A stretch of 64,000 nucleotides of DNA from Physcomitrium patens. Its lineage: Eukaryota; Streptophyta; Bryopsida; Funariales; Funariaceae. The notes under the pieces were generated by a model. The model did not search any database. It was not told the DNA's origin and worked only from the letters and a program-made list of their open reading frames with translations. The position numbers and the translations under genes were made by a program. The first letter of the stretch is position 1; every line of letters starts with the position of its first letter. Where the stretch lies: NCBI RefSeq assembly GCF_000002425.4, contig NC_037273.1:1621906-1685905 (forward strand), in the 5' to 3' direction. Of the stretch, positions 34,296-46,000 are shown piece after piece.

Positions 34296-35303
34296 ATGGC
34301 AGAGCTTGTTGAAATGAAGAGTGCAATGGCACAGATGCAAGAGCAATTGAGGGAGTTAATGCTTGCGATGCATCAACTCAATTTACCACCACAAGGAGCA
34401 ACAAGAATGGTAGGAAGTGAAGATATAGAGATGATTGAGGCTGCTTCAACATCTACACCAAACCATGTCCCTTCTCCCAGAATGGAACACCCTTCGAGTG
34501 TTAGAGAACCGAGAGTTGCCTTGCCCGAGAAGTTTGATGGTACCAGATCCAAGTTTCGAGGATTCATCAATCAGGTCCAACTAGTAATTGAACTTCAACC
34601 CCAGAGCTATCCAACTCCAGGGTCACAAGTTAGATTCATTGGTACACTTCTTTCAGGTTCAGCATTGTCATGGTTTTCATCTTTTCTTGAACGACGAGAT
34701 CCAATATTGGATAATCTGGAGGCTTTTTTGGCGGAGTTTCGATCCATGTTTGGAGAACATGATGCAATTCGTGTTGCAACCAACAAGATCCGTATTTTGC
34801 GACAAGGCAATCGATCAGTAACATTATATGCTTCGCAATTTCGACAACTTGCAACTGATATCAAGTGGGATGATGCCGCACTTGTGAGTCAATTTCTCTA
34901 CGGATTACAATATGAGGTAAAGAAATTGATGCTTAATTTACCTGATCCTCAAACATTGAGTCAAGCAATTGACTTTGCTGTGAAGTGCGACAATCGACTT
35001 TTTGAATTTCGATCCGAGAGTCGTACAAGTGGGCCTCAACGTTACTACAATTCAATGGCAACACCGACGTCTCCTCAACACATACCTTCGGAAGTAGAGG
35101 ATATGCAAATTGATGCGGTACGTTTCAAACCTCTTACTGAGCAAGAAAAGTCTCGTCGTCGACAAGAAGGATTGTGCTTATATTGTGGAGAACCTAAGCA
35201 CACTGCTCAACATTGTCCAAAGAAGCGACGTAACTACAAAATGAGGAGTACGACTGTGAAAGAAGACAGTATGTCGGAAAACGAGTACGTCCAGCTACAA
35301 TAG
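34296..35303 (+). CDS. gag: Gag polyprotein of element E
   Basis: 335 aa structural protein that would form the virus-like particle. The N-terminus is helical (MAELVEMKSAMAQMQEQL). The centre carries the retrotransposon gag domain (about residues 75-235, with KFDGTRSKFRGFINQ, FIGTLLSGSALSWF and FGEHDAIRV). The C-terminus has one CCHC zinc knuckle, C294-x2-C297-x4-H302-x4-C307, for RNA binding. It starts at the first ATG after the leader and is followed after 5 nt by the first Met of pol, in another frame. Ty3/gypsy elements commonly express pol by frameshifting; I cannot tell the mechanism here. Decayed homologues sit at 27055-28050 and 4767-5690. Confidence 0.95.
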   Translation: MAELVEMKSAMAQMQEQLRELMLAMHQLNLPPQGATRMVGSEDIEMIEAASTSTPNHVPSPRMEHPSSVREPRVALPEKFDGTRSKFRGFINQVQLVIELQPQSYPTPGSQVRFIGTLLSGSALSWFSSFLERRDPILDNLEAFLAEFRSMFGEHDAIRVATNKIRILRQGNRSVTLYASQFRQLATDIKWDDAALVSQFLYGLQYEVKKLMLNLPDPQTLSQAIDFAVKCDNRLFEFRSESRTSGPQRYYNSMATPTSPQHIPSEVEDMQIDAVRFKPLTEQEKSRRRQEGLCLYCGEPKHTAQHCPKKRRNYKMRSTTVKEDSMSENEYVQLQ

Positions 35304-35308
35304 GGACC

Positions 35309-38300
35309 GTGCGGCTGGAATCTTGTACAACTTCTAATGAAGGTCCTATCCTCTCCTCAGAACCATCTCCTTGTTTTATAATAGATGTGCGTTTAGGACC
35401 TAATAATTACAAAGCCTCTGCCTTGATAGATTCAGGAGCCTCAGCTTGTTTTTTAGATGAAGAATTTGCTAGATGTCATAGAATATCATTAATACAAAAA
35501 ACTAAACCTGTACACGTAGAAGTTATAGATGGTCGTCCGTTGTCTTCTGGAGATGTAACTCACGAAACACTTCCTGTAGATGTAGTAATAAATGGTCATA
35601 ATAGTTGCGTAATTTTTAATATAATTAGATCTCCCTCTAATCCAGTAATTTTAGGCTTATCATGGTTAGAAAAGTATAATCCTCGAATAGATTGGATTTC
35701 TCGTAAACTTGATTTTCCTCGGAGCATTAGTAACAGTTCTATTAATCAAGTAAAAAACCATGAGTCTAGTATAGTAAAACCCGCACTTATAGGTGCAAAA
35801 GCATTTATACACGCAGCAAAAGAAGGATCAACTTTTGCTATTTATGCTGCACCTATTTCTGAAAGCGTAAAGACTTCAAGTGGCATTCCAAGTCAATATC
35901 AGGATTATCAAGACGTTTTCGAGAAAAAGAATGCAGATATTCTTCCTGAGCATCGCCCATACGATTGTTCAATCGATCTCAAGGAAGGAACTCAGCCACC
36001 ATTTGGACCAATTTACAGTTTATCGCAAGATGAGTTGGCTGAACTCAAAACATATATTGACGAGAATTTAGCGAAGAATTTCATACGTCATTCAAAATCT
36101 CCAGCAGGAGCTCCAATTTTATTCGTAAAGAAAAAAGATGGATCTTTACGAATGTGTGTTGACTATCGAGGACTCAACAAGATCACAATCAAGAACAGGT
36201 ATCCATTACCTTTGATATCAGGACTCCTTGACCAGTTAAATCAAGCTAAGATCTATACAAAAATAGATCTAAGAGGAGCATATAATCTAGTACGGATCAA
36301 AGAAGGAGATGAATGGAAGACTGCGTTTCGAACCAGGTACGGACACTTTGAATACAATGTCATGCCTTTTGGACTCACGAATGCACCAGCTGCTTTTCAA
36401 CATCTCATGAATGATGTATTTCGTGAATTCTTAGACAATTTTGTCGTCTGCTATCTAGACGATATCCTGATCTATTCCAAGAACGTTGAAGAACATGAAA
36501 TACATGTTCGTCAAGTATTACAAAAACTTAGAGATGCAGGATTGTACGCCAAGATGGAAAAGTGTGTATTTCACACTACTCAAGTTGACTTTTTAGGATA
36601 CATCATTTCAAATGATGGTCTCATGATGGATTCTAAGAAAGTCCAAACAATCATGGATTGGAAGATTCCAAAGACTGTAAGAGATGTCCAATGTTTCTTG
36701 GGATTTGCCAATTACTATCGAATCTTCATCAAAGACTTCTCACGAGTTGCAGCTCCACTTACACGCTTGACTAGTAAAGATAAATTTCAATGGAATCAAG
36801 AAGCGGAAGCAGCATTTGAAGCCTTGAAGACATCGTTTGTCTCTGCACCAGTCTTATATCGTGTTGACTTTTCCAAGGTATTTTTTATGGAAACAGACGC
36901 ATCGGATTTTGCCTTGGGTGCAGTTTTATCACAAATGGGAACAGATGACAAACTTCATCCGATAGCTTTTCATTCAAGAAAATTCTCAGCAGCCGAGATC
37001 AATTATGAGATCCACGATAAAGAACTTCTTGCGATCGTGGATTCCTTTCAAGAATGGCGTCATTATCTAGAAGGCGCTTCTAGTCCAGTCACTGTGTATA
37101 CAGATCACAAGAACCTCGAGTATTTCATGTCAGCACGCGTGTTGAATCGTCGTCAAGCTCGTTGGAGTATGTCTTTGTCAAGATTCGACTTCATTATCAC
37201 TTATCGGCCAGGAAAACAACAAGGTTTGTCCGATGCCCTGTCTAGACGTTCTTATTTTGCACCAAAAGAAGGAGATGCAGCTTTTGAGCAACAAAGAACG
37301 GTCCTCTTGAAACCGGAGCAATTTCATCTCCGAGCAGTGAAATCAACATTGACTGTTGATTCAACTTTTCTCAAGCAAATCCAGTCCAGTATGTCCTCAG
37401 ACCCTCTTGTTCATGATATCGAGAATAATTCTTCCAAGTCTCATGATTCTTCTAAGTTCGAGTTCAAGAATAATCTATTATATTTTGAAGGACGCCTATA
37501 TGTTCCAGAAGGAAAAGCACGTTTGCGTGTTCTTCAAGCACGTCATGACTTTCCAGCAGCAGGGCACTTTGGATATAATAAGACTCTGGAACTCATATCA
37601 AGAGATTTTTGGTGGCCACAAATGTGGAAGTCAGTCAAAGACTTTGTACAATCATGTGATATTTGTTCAAGATCAAAAATTCCTCGACATCGACCTTACG
37701 GACTTCTTCAGCCATTACCTATACCAGAACAACCATGGTCTTCTGTTTCTATGGATTTCATCACAGATCTTCCAAACTCAAGATCTTATGATTCTATATT
37801 TGTGATAGTAGATCGTTTCACCAAGATGGCACATTTTATGCCATGTACAAAATCTATCACAGGTGAAGAAACAGCTAAGCTTTTCATTGATAATATCTAT
37901 CGCTATCATGGATTACCTAAAGATATCATATCGGATAGGGGAACTCAATTTGTGTCGAGATTCTGGAGGACTCTTTTCAAGATTTTAAAAGTGGACATAA
38001 AGCTATCTTCAGCTTTCCATCCTCAAACTGATGGACAAACAGAGCGCGTAAACCAAGTCTTGGAACAGTATTTAAGGTGTACCATCAACTACCAACAAGA
38101 TGATTGGACAAACCTTCTGCCATTGGCAGAGTTTGCTTATAATAATACGGTACATTCCTCCACGCAACAAACACCTTTCTTTGCCAATTATGGCTATCAT
38201 CCACGACTTGATACTTTTGATTTTTCAAAAGTTGATAATCCTGCAGCAGAAGATATGGCAAATCGGTTGTCAGAGTTACATGCAATAATGAAGGCGCAGT

Positions 38301-38797
38301 TGAAGAAAGCTCAAGAACGACAAAAGATAAATGCAGATATATATCGTAAAGAGCAACCACAACTCAACGTGGGTGATAAGGTATGGCTACTTCGTCGCAA
38401 TATCAAGACCACTCGACCTTGTGACAAATTGGACTATCGTAGGCTTGGCCCCTTTTCTGTTTCTGAACAGATCAACCCAGTTGCATATCGGTTACATCTA
38501 CCGGAGTCAATGAAGATCCATCCTGTATTCCACGTGTCTCTTCTTGAACCATATAAGACAGTGGATATACAAGGAAGAAGACAAATGCCACCGCCTCCTA
38601 TAGAAGTAGATAATAATGAAGAATTTGAGGTGGAAGAGATATTAGACTCAAGGCGGTGCCGAAATAAGCTAGAATATCTTGTTCATTGGCGCGGATATGA
38701 TATTAGTGAGCGCACATGGGAGCCATCCAGGAATCTAGCAAATGCATCAGCTAAAGTCAAAGTTTTTCATCAACGACATCCATCAAAACCAAGATGA
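35309..38797 (+). CDS. pol: Pol polyprotein of element E with chromodomain
   Basis: 1162 aa. Domains in order: aspartic protease (DSGA at 41-44), reverse transcriptase (about 230-420, VDYRGLN, MPFGLTNAP, YLDD at 382-385), RNase H (about 525-645, first Asp near 530, TDHKNLEYF at 599), integrase (zinc region with H and C to C783-x2-C786; core D816, D876 and E912 with D35E spacing), a GPY/F-like module (RRLGPFSVSEQINPVAYRLHLP area, about 1044-1065), and a C-terminal chromodomain (about 1106-1157) with the aromatic positions of YLVHWRGY and TWEP. The chromodomain would guide integration to modified chromatin, as known for chromoviruses. The reading frame is open throughout. Confidence 0.97.
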   Translation: MRLESCTTSNEGPILSSEPSPCFIIDVRLGPNNYKASALIDSGASACFLDEEFARCHRISLIQKTKPVHVEVIDGRPLSSGDVTHETLPVDVVINGHNSCVIFNIIRSPSNPVILGLSWLEKYNPRIDWISRKLDFPRSISNSSINQVKNHESSIVKPALIGAKAFIHAAKEGSTFAIYAAPISESVKTSSGIPSQYQDYQDVFEKKNADILPEHRPYDCSIDLKEGTQPPFGPIYSLSQDELAELKTYIDENLAKNFIRHSKSPAGAPILFVKKKDGSLRMCVDYRGLNKITIKNRYPLPLISGLLDQLNQAKIYTKIDLRGAYNLVRIKEGDEWKTAFRTRYGHFEYNVMPFGLTNAPAAFQHLMNDVFREFLDNFVVCYLDDILIYSKNVEEHEIHVRQVLQKLRDAGLYAKMEKCVFHTTQVDFLGYIISNDGLMMDSKKVQTIMDWKIPKTVRDVQCFLGFANYYRIFIKDFSRVAAPLTRLTSKDKFQWNQEAEAAFEALKTSFVSAPVLYRVDFSKVFFMETDASDFALGAVLSQMGTDDKLHPIAFHSRKFSAAEINYEIHDKELLAIVDSFQEWRHYLEGASSPVTVYTDHKNLEYFMSARVLNRRQARWSMSLSRFDFIITYRPGKQQGLSDALSRRSYFAPKEGDAAFEQQRTVLLKPEQFHLRAVKSTLTVDSTFLKQIQSSMSSDPLVHDIENNSSKSHDSSKFEFKNNLLYFEGRLYVPEGKARLRVLQARHDFPAAGHFGYNKTLELISRDFWWPQMWKSVKDFVQSCDICSRSKIPRHRPYGLLQPLPIPEQPWSSVSMDFITDLPNSRSYDSIFVIVDRFTKMAHFMPCTKSITGEETAKLFIDNIYRYHGLPKDIISDRGTQFVSRFWRTLFKILKVDIKLSSAFHPQTDGQTERVNQVLEQYLRCTINYQQDDWTNLLPLAEFAYNNTVHSSTQQTPFFANYGYHPRLDTFDFSKVDNPAAEDMANRLSELHAIMKAQLKKAQERQKINADIYRKEQPQLNVGDKVWLLRRNIKTTRPCDKLDYRRLGPFSVSEQINPVAYRLHLPESMKIHPVFHVSLLEPYKTVDIQGRRQMPPPPIEVDNNEEFEVEEILDSRRCRNKLEYLVHWRGYDISERTWEPSRNLANASAKVKVFHQRHPSKPR

Positions 38798-38891
38798 AAA
38801 CCTCTCTTATAAAAGAGACAAGATTGAGGCAAGATAACATTCAAATTCCTATCCTTGTTTGTAACTTCTTTGCATTTGTGACGCTAATTAG

Positions 38892-39314
38892 ATGGAGAGC
38901 CAACAACCAGCGGATTCAACTCAAGAACCTTCGTTTGCTGACTTACCGGATGAGACATTACGATTGTCACAACCTTCAAGACGACGCAACCGAGATGAAG
39001 ATCCTCAAGAACGACATGTTCTTCCTCGAATAGATGGTGAGATACAACGCGTTTGGTATCACGACCTTGGAAGAGATTCTCGATGTTTGGTGATATTATT
39101 GGAGATAGGAACGACTCCTGATGGTGTTTCAAATGTATTATTTGAAGGAAGTTATGAAGGCCTCAACAGTGATCAAATAACAGGGTGGTCTTCTCGCCCT
39201 GGAATGGGACACTATCGATGGCTAAGAGGACCCATCAACTATCTTCGAAGAGAACAAAGATCAGAGTATGTAGCAAATACAATTCGCCGCATATTAGATT
39301 TTCTCAATATATAA
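38892..39314 (+). CDS. Extra 140-aa ORF before the 3' LTR of element E
   Basis: 140 aa, starting 95 nt after pol and ending 41 nt before the 3' LTR. The first 40 residues are polar and probably disordered (MESQQPADSTQEPSFADLP). The rest is compact, with RVWYHDLGRDSRCLVILLEI, GSYEGLNSDQITGWSSRPG and a basic helical end (INYLRREQRSEYVANTIRRI). I recognise no domain, signal peptide or membrane span. It is not the usual content of a chromovirus, whose pol normally ends at the chromodomain. A decayed homologue occupies the same place in element B (30003-30275), so the ORF has been kept in the family. Possible roles (RNA binding, accessory regulator, captured host fragment) cannot be told apart. 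Confidence 0.75.
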   Translation: MESQQPADSTQEPSFADLPDETLRLSQPSRRRNRDEDPQERHVLPRIDGEIQRVWYHDLGRDSRCLVILLEIGTTPDGVSNVLFEGSYEGLNSDQITGWSSRPGMGHYRWLRGPINYLRREQRSEYVANTIRRILDFLNI

Positions 39315-39341
39315 TCACCGCTCCTCGTGGAACTCGTCCCT

Positions 39342-39352
39342 AGAAGGGGGGG
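39342..39352 (+). other. Polypurine tract of element E
   Basis: AGAAGGGGGGG followed by TAA and then the 3' LTR. It would prime plus-strand DNA synthesis. The counterpart in element B is at 30288-30297. Confidence 0.75.
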
Positions 39353-39355
39353 TAA

Positions 39356-39895
39356 TGTCACGGACATACATATAATTACCTATATGAACCTATATGAATA
39401 GATAAAAGTATGTAAAAGTAGGTTAATTGTGTAATACTTTCTAGAGAAGCTTCTTAGAAGCTTCATAGACGCTGCTTTGACTTTATAGGAGTCTATAGTT
39501 GACTTTTAGGTTAGAAACTTGGTCAACAAGTTAGCCATGTGCCACACATGTTGAAAGCTTAAAGAACAAGCTAACTACGTGGTCCATCCATAGAAAACTT
39601 GCCTTGCAAGCAAAGGCATGTGGCCTAGAAAGTCAACATATATTGGAGGTCTTATAGAACATCGCCACGTGGCTTCTAGTTAGATAGTATATATAGAGGC
39701 AAGAGTGAAGCCCTCTTCACTCTTGTCAACTCCTTTCTTGCTTCTAGTCTAGTTTCAAGGGTCTCTAGTTTTCTTGTATTTTGGCAATAGCCATTCCAGT
39801 TTCTTTCTTAATATACATATTTCTATTTTGTCCTATTTCTTTTTGAGAAAAGTCTCACTTACTCTTTAGCTTTCATCGAGTTCTTGTCCTTGACA
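39356..39895 (+). repeat. 3' LTR of element E
   Basis: 540 bp, matching the 5' LTR except for three substitutions and two separate 10 bp tandem-duplication differences near the start. Followed by the target duplication CTTAA. Confidence 0.95.
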
Positions 39896-39900
39896 CTTAA

Positions 39901-40430
39901 AGACCAAGCCATAAATAAATTTTGAGCTGAAGTTAATGATTGGAGAAGAAAAAATCACTATTAAAACATATGCATCAACTTTTGAGTTGTTGGCCAAATA
40001 ACATGAATATAATTTTATGGATGTTTTCTTATAATTTATAAGTTGAATTGGGCTAAATTTTTTAAAGCTTATAGAAGACTTATAGTGACATTTTAATGCC
40101 AAATTTTACACTAAGTAGATATTCAAATTAGAAATTATAGCTTGCTAAATTTCATTGACAAGGATTAAGGCTTGCAAAGATAAATTGAAATTTCTTAATT
40201 ATGAAAGTAATAATGCAATTGGAAAATATATATGATTGAGGTTACTAAGAAGAATGTTTTTTAGTACTTTGTATTGATTTTAAGTACTTTTGAATTAAAA
40301 TTTGAATTGCATTCTCCTTATATAGGTGAAGCTAATTAGGATTTTTGAGATACTTATAAAAGAAAACTTTACCTTCTACAGCCAAATATTTAGTGCATTT
40401 CAAAACAAGACAACATGTAATATAACAATA
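39901..40430 (+). repeat. LTR relic, 3' end fragment
   Basis: AT-rich stretch ending in taccttctacagccaaatatttagtgcatttc through gtaatataaca, the decayed form of the LTR end seen in the 301-3692 array. It borders element E on the left. The minus ORF at 39866-40102 is accidental. Confidence 0.5.
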
Positions 40431-40589
40431 GAATATGGCCAATATATAAGGTAGTATTATTTGAGGGTTTATATATCAAGATAGATCCTTAATATGTGTG
40501 CTAGGCTAAAAGGCATCCATGGATATCAAGCTTCTAATTGTTGGCTAACTTGCTGACCTTCCTTTGAGGTAGATGCATTACTAATAGGG

Positions 40590-42104
40590 ATCCGACTAGA
40601 TCCCACTTTTTTTTTTTTTTTAATTTCTATCTATTTTATATAAATGAGTAAAATCAAAGTAAAAAAGATAAAAAAATAATATAGATATATATATAAGAAG
40701 AAATTAAAAATATATTTTAGCAAAATTTACTTCAAGAAGCCAAAAATTGATACTTAGAGAGGACCAATTATTAACTTAGGTCAAAATCAAACTCTAAGGT
40801 ATAAAATTACGCATCTACATTGACTTTAAGTTTCTTTGATAGATCAAAGAGTAAGATTTAAGAGCAAACTTGAAGAGAGATTTTTAAGCATTGATTTTAT
40901 GTCAATTGAATCAACATTGAATTTTTGAGGAATTTTTGAGGAATTTTTAAAATTATTGATATTTTTGATTGATTTAGATTTTTCGAAAATAAAATTATAT
41001 TTATAGATTTGATGATTTCTTGAGTTTTGTGGTATGTATATAGGTAAATTTTGGATAGTATGTTGGTGTTCTAGTTTTTAATATGTGTACGAATTTTGAA
41101 GGCAATCAATCAATTAGATCAAAGTGTATGAAGGTTTTTATGGGTTAAGGTTACAAAAATTGGAGTTGAAGATTAATGAGTAATTCTAAGATCTTCAGCA
41201 ATCTATTGATTGGATTGAAGTAAATTTTTTTGTATAGATACTAGACTTGATTTTCAACATTTTAGATGAAAGTAAGAAGCAATTCAATAATTCAAGAAAG
41301 AGATATTGGTACTGGAAGTTTAGCATTTAGATTGGAGTAGAAGGCTGCTTAACATCTGATTAGATTATCTTGCTTTTCTTTCAATTAATACGTATAATTT
41401 ATTTTATTTATTTTTTGCTTATTTTTAACTAAAATATTAAAAAGTGTAAAAAATTTGAATTGATAGTAATAGTTTGATTATTAATTTTTGAGATTCCATT
41501 TGCTATAGAATTTATTAAGAATTTGTTTAAAATCTAAGGTTTGATTAGGATTTATTTTGGATTTTGTTTGGGATTTGCTTAGGATTTGGTTTAGAACTAA
41601 TCAAGGATTTTTCTAAGGTTTAGGATTTCATTAGGATTTTAATTAGGACTAGATGTAAGGTTGACCTAGGATTTGATTAAAATTCAATTAAGGTTTTAAT
41701 TAAGAATTGACTTAGGATTTGATCTGAAATTTGATTAAAATTCAATTAAGATTATATTAGGATTTCTATTTTTAGTATTTTTAGGATTTTTTTTTTTTTA
41801 AGATTTCTATTTCTAGTAATTTTTTAAGATTATTGTCATTTTTAAAGGTTTATTTTTATATTTCTTAAAGATTTCTTATTATTTTTCTTCTAAATTTGTT
41901 TGGAACTCCTTTGTATTTCTTTATAACTTTTTTTAAATTTATTTTGGATTGATCAAAATTCAATCAAGATTATTAAGGTGTACTTTAGGTTATTTAATAT
42001 TCTATTAGAATTAATAAGATTTTTCTTATATTTTTACTTACCATCCATAATTAAGCATTTGGTACATTCTCAAGCAAAAACACATATAATTCGACAATGG
42101 TAGA
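40590..42104 (+). repeat. Long LTR relic with AGGATTT-type tail
   Basis: Homologue of 14690-15990. The LTR proper seems to start at about 40749 (TGATACTTAG after a purine-rich run) and ends near 42104 (cacatataattcgaca). It includes the irregular ggattt repeats at about 41540-41800. Confidence 0.6.
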
Positions 42105-43016
42105 ATGTAGAAGGATCCTTGTTATAGTTATTTTTTAATCAAATAATGGACTACAATTGTATTATCAATGAAGTAGTGACAATTCATGGTTTGTATTGCA
42201 ATTCAATAGAGAAAAAGCAGTTTGGTAGATACATTCCACATAGCATAATGTATTTTTTATTTTAGTGGCTCGGATGAATTACTTAAAGTTGTGGCAATGC
42301 TAATATTTTCTTATTCTATGATTTTTTTAAAAGAATAGTAGATTTTAGGAGAAATCAAGCAATAATAGGTTATATTTGATGTTGATTAGAGCATCCCAAG
42401 TAGATGTTGAATAGTTCATGTCATGTAAGTAGAGTGCTTTTCAACTCATCAAGGCTCGACTTTGGCTTTGGCATTGATTTTAGTATAAACCAATGTTGTT
42501 GCTCGATGACACCTAGTTACACAACAACTGCAATTACATTACAAGGAGAATCCATTATTTTTCTACTCTAAGGTTCTTGAGTTTGAAGGATTATCAATTT
42601 GCAAAGATTACATCTAAGATTTTCCTTATAAGTTTATAATAAAAATACAAAAATGTACCAAGCTCAAAAAAGTCACTATTAAGTAGAGTTTGGACTACTA
42701 CATAGATAGTTTTGACTTCCTTACATTTGGTGAGATTTTGCAAGCCAAAAGCAAGTATGTTCAAATAATATTTTATTAAGATTAAGAGCAATGAGGATTT
42801 GACCAAAGTATAATTTGACCAAAGTATGATTTTGAATAAAAATATTTGATGTTAGATAAAATTAAATCAAATATGAACTTCAATTAAAGTAGATGATAAT
42901 TTATAGAAGAAAATAGATTAAGATTGGATGATTTTTTATTTATAGATAAAAACTTATTTAAAAATGAAAAATTTTAATCAAATAATTTTTTATATTTCAA
43001 TGATAATTAATATAAG

Positions 43017-43060
<44 letters not shown>

Positions 43061-46000
43061 TTTTTAAAAAAATTTAACCTCCATAAAAAATTTTTCTTTT
43101 GATTAAGTTTATGATTTTTATTTATTAAGTGGCTTACATGATGTTGTAGATGTGTAAGTGTGACATTTAGTTAAATAGAAGACTAAAAGAATTTCAAATA
43201 AGTAGTAATAGGAAGCATTAAGGTAATCAATTCATAAGTTAATTAATAGATGGGAATTAGAATACATCACCTATTAGAGTGGATTTGAATTCAAATTCCA
43301 CCACTATATAAAACTAGTACTATACAATACATTTGAGAGATAGAATGGAGAACTTCTAATTGTACAATTTCTTAATTAATTCAATTGTATGTGTTTGTAA
43401 TTCAATTTAACTTACTGCCTTTTAAGTACTAGTTACAAATATTAATCGATAGTTTATTATTATTATTGTTATAATTTATTGATGTTTCTTTTATTCTTTT
43501 ATTATTTTTATTTTAAAAAAAGTTAAATTAAATTTATTTTTATATTTATATATATATATATATTTATAAATATATATTAAAATTAATAAATATTTATATT
43601 AGAATAAATGAATTAATTTTAATATATATTTATATAAATATAAATTATAATAATAATAATAATTTATTGATTTATTTTAGTATATAAAAATTATCATGCA
43701 TGTAAAAGATAAATAAAATGAAATTAAAGTAAAAGTGGAAGTAGAAGCAAAATAAAAGTAAAATAAAAATGGAAGTAAAAGTAAAATAAAAATTTAAAAA
43801 ATTAGATAAAAGTAAAAATTAAAAATTAAAAAAAATTAAAAGTTAAAAGTTGGAAGTTAAAATTTGAATTAAGGTTAAGTCAAAAGTTAGAAGGTGAAGT
43901 ATAAAAAAAAAAAAAAAAAAAAAAAAAAAGATAAAGATGGAAAGAACTAACATCAACCGTGCTCTACTTGAGGATAATAGACCTTCTTTTATTCCAAATT
44001 TGCCAAAAATTCAAATTCAAAATTAAAATTCAAAATTAAAATTAAAACTCTTATTTTAAATATCTTTGTAGCAATCCAATACTTAAGCCACGAGAAATGC
44101 CCCTTCAAAGATGAGTAATTGGTAGCCTATCCTCTTTCACTTGGAAATTTATCAAAAATTCAAAATTGACTTCAATTTCTATGAAATTTGTGCCTTTGGT
44201 ATCTCAGCTTATAAACCTTGTTTTTCTTGAAATTTTAGAATAATACAATCATAATATACTAAGGATTGCCTTTTCAAAATTGAGTAATCCAAACTGCCAA
44301 GGCAGTCGATCCTCTTATACTCAAAAATTCACCAAAAATTCGTTCTAACTTCAAATCAAGTGAGCCTTAGCTCGTTGAGAAGATGACAACAAGGGATATG
44401 TGTTCAAAAAAGATTCTCTTTCAAAATCATAAAAATAATAGACTGATTGAGGAAAATCCAAAGCCCTTCAAATCCCTTTGACTCTTATAGTGTTTGAGAA
44501 CCACTAATTCTAATGGAGTGCCTTCTAAACCACAACAAGCACCACCCACACATAAAATCGATGCTTCTACACATTTACAAAGTAAAAAATTAGATCTAGA
44601 ATTCAAATGAAATTAGAGTTAGGATTTGAGGCCAAAATTTGGCATGGCTTTGCCCTTCACTAAAACAAAAGAGAGAAAGACATCTTGGGCAACCAAACCA
44701 TCTTATACAAGTGAGTGAAGGCTCATAGGAGGTGGCAAAATCTCCACCCTTGATTTCTAAGATCCCTAATCTAGATTTATTGCCTTCATTCATCCAAGAG
44801 CTAATTTTATTACCAAGACTGATGGCTATTGTAAGAAGTCAAAAAAACACTTGTTGATAAATCTAGCGTAACCATTGTATTTGAAATACCTTTTCATGCT
44901 AGGATCCACTATTTACATGCCTCTATTCATGGTCATAAGTAATTTTTATAAAGATATTTACCTCCAAAGATTTTAGCAATTATTCAAAACTTCTTCAAAA
45001 ATGATATCTTCATGGCTCCACTTGTATTTTGATAGAAAAAGTATTGATCTTATTTGTTTCACTCCATAAATTGAATTTGATGCTATCATTGCATTTGAAA
45101 GGCTTTCATCAATTAAAAAAACTACTTTGCTGCTTGAATTTATTGAATTTGGAGAAAAACTTCAAAATTGCTATTACTAAACTTCACTAAAATCTTTTAA
45201 AAAATTATAATTTTGATTCATTTTAAATCATATGAGATGATTATAGGTGAATTCATAGGTTCTCAATTGACTCTTATGGAAATGACTAATAACCTCTAAA
45301 TTATTAAAACTAACTAAATTATTATTCTAATTTTCTAAATCTTATTACTTTGGTCCAAATTAATCCAATTCAAAGAATTAGGCTTAGATTTACACCTTCA
45401 AAGGTTATAATCCTCAAAATTCTAAAAAATTAGATTTTTCTTATATAAATCATAATTTAACTTATTCAATCATCATAAAATTAAAAAAAAATACAAAAAA
45501 TACAAAAAAAAAAAAATTGAAGTACAATTTTAGTAGAAATTATAATTATATGAGCCATGATTTGATGTACTTAGATCTATATTGGAGCAACTAAAGAATT
45601 GACTTTCATATCAATGATTTTTCAATAATAACATTAATTATAAATTTTATAAGTCACCATTACACAATTCTATTTACAAAGATGCTACCATGATTATCAT
45701 TTTAGACAATATTGAATGGAATAATCAATAGCAATGTTGATGGAGTCAATGTATTGTGAAAATGAAAGCATTGTAAATGCAACAACTATACAAATAAAAA
45801 TTGAGATCTTATTAGCTAGTATTGGAGGTTGGATCTTTTAGCCTTTTTTTGAAAATATTCAAATGTATAATTGGCTACCAAATGAATAAAAGTTATAAAA
45901 AATTGATCAATTAGAGAGGATATTATTAGTTACTACAAAAAAAACTAAGTAGAAGCAAATACTACTCTTAGGTCTATAGTTATAATAAAAAGTGAAATCA

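Larger units (their letters stand above)
33544..39895 (+). mobile_element. Whole-looking young chromovirus (element E)
   Basis: A 6352 bp Ty3/gypsy chromovirus with 540 bp LTRs (33544-34083 and 39356-39895) and a perfect target duplication CTTAA (33539-33543 and 39896-39900). It has a primer-binding site, gag, pol (protease, RT, RNase H, integrase, chromodomain), an extra ORF and a polypurine tract. The two LTRs differ by three substitutions and two independent 10 bp length changes, giving an age of well under a million years at usual plant rates. All three ORFs are open, so it looks whole. It lies beside a decayed LTR of another family. Confidence 0.95.

Noticed and set aside
37356-37805. 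149-codon ORF and other frames overlapping element E pol
   Set aside because: Out-of-frame shadows of a complete, motif-rich pol frame.
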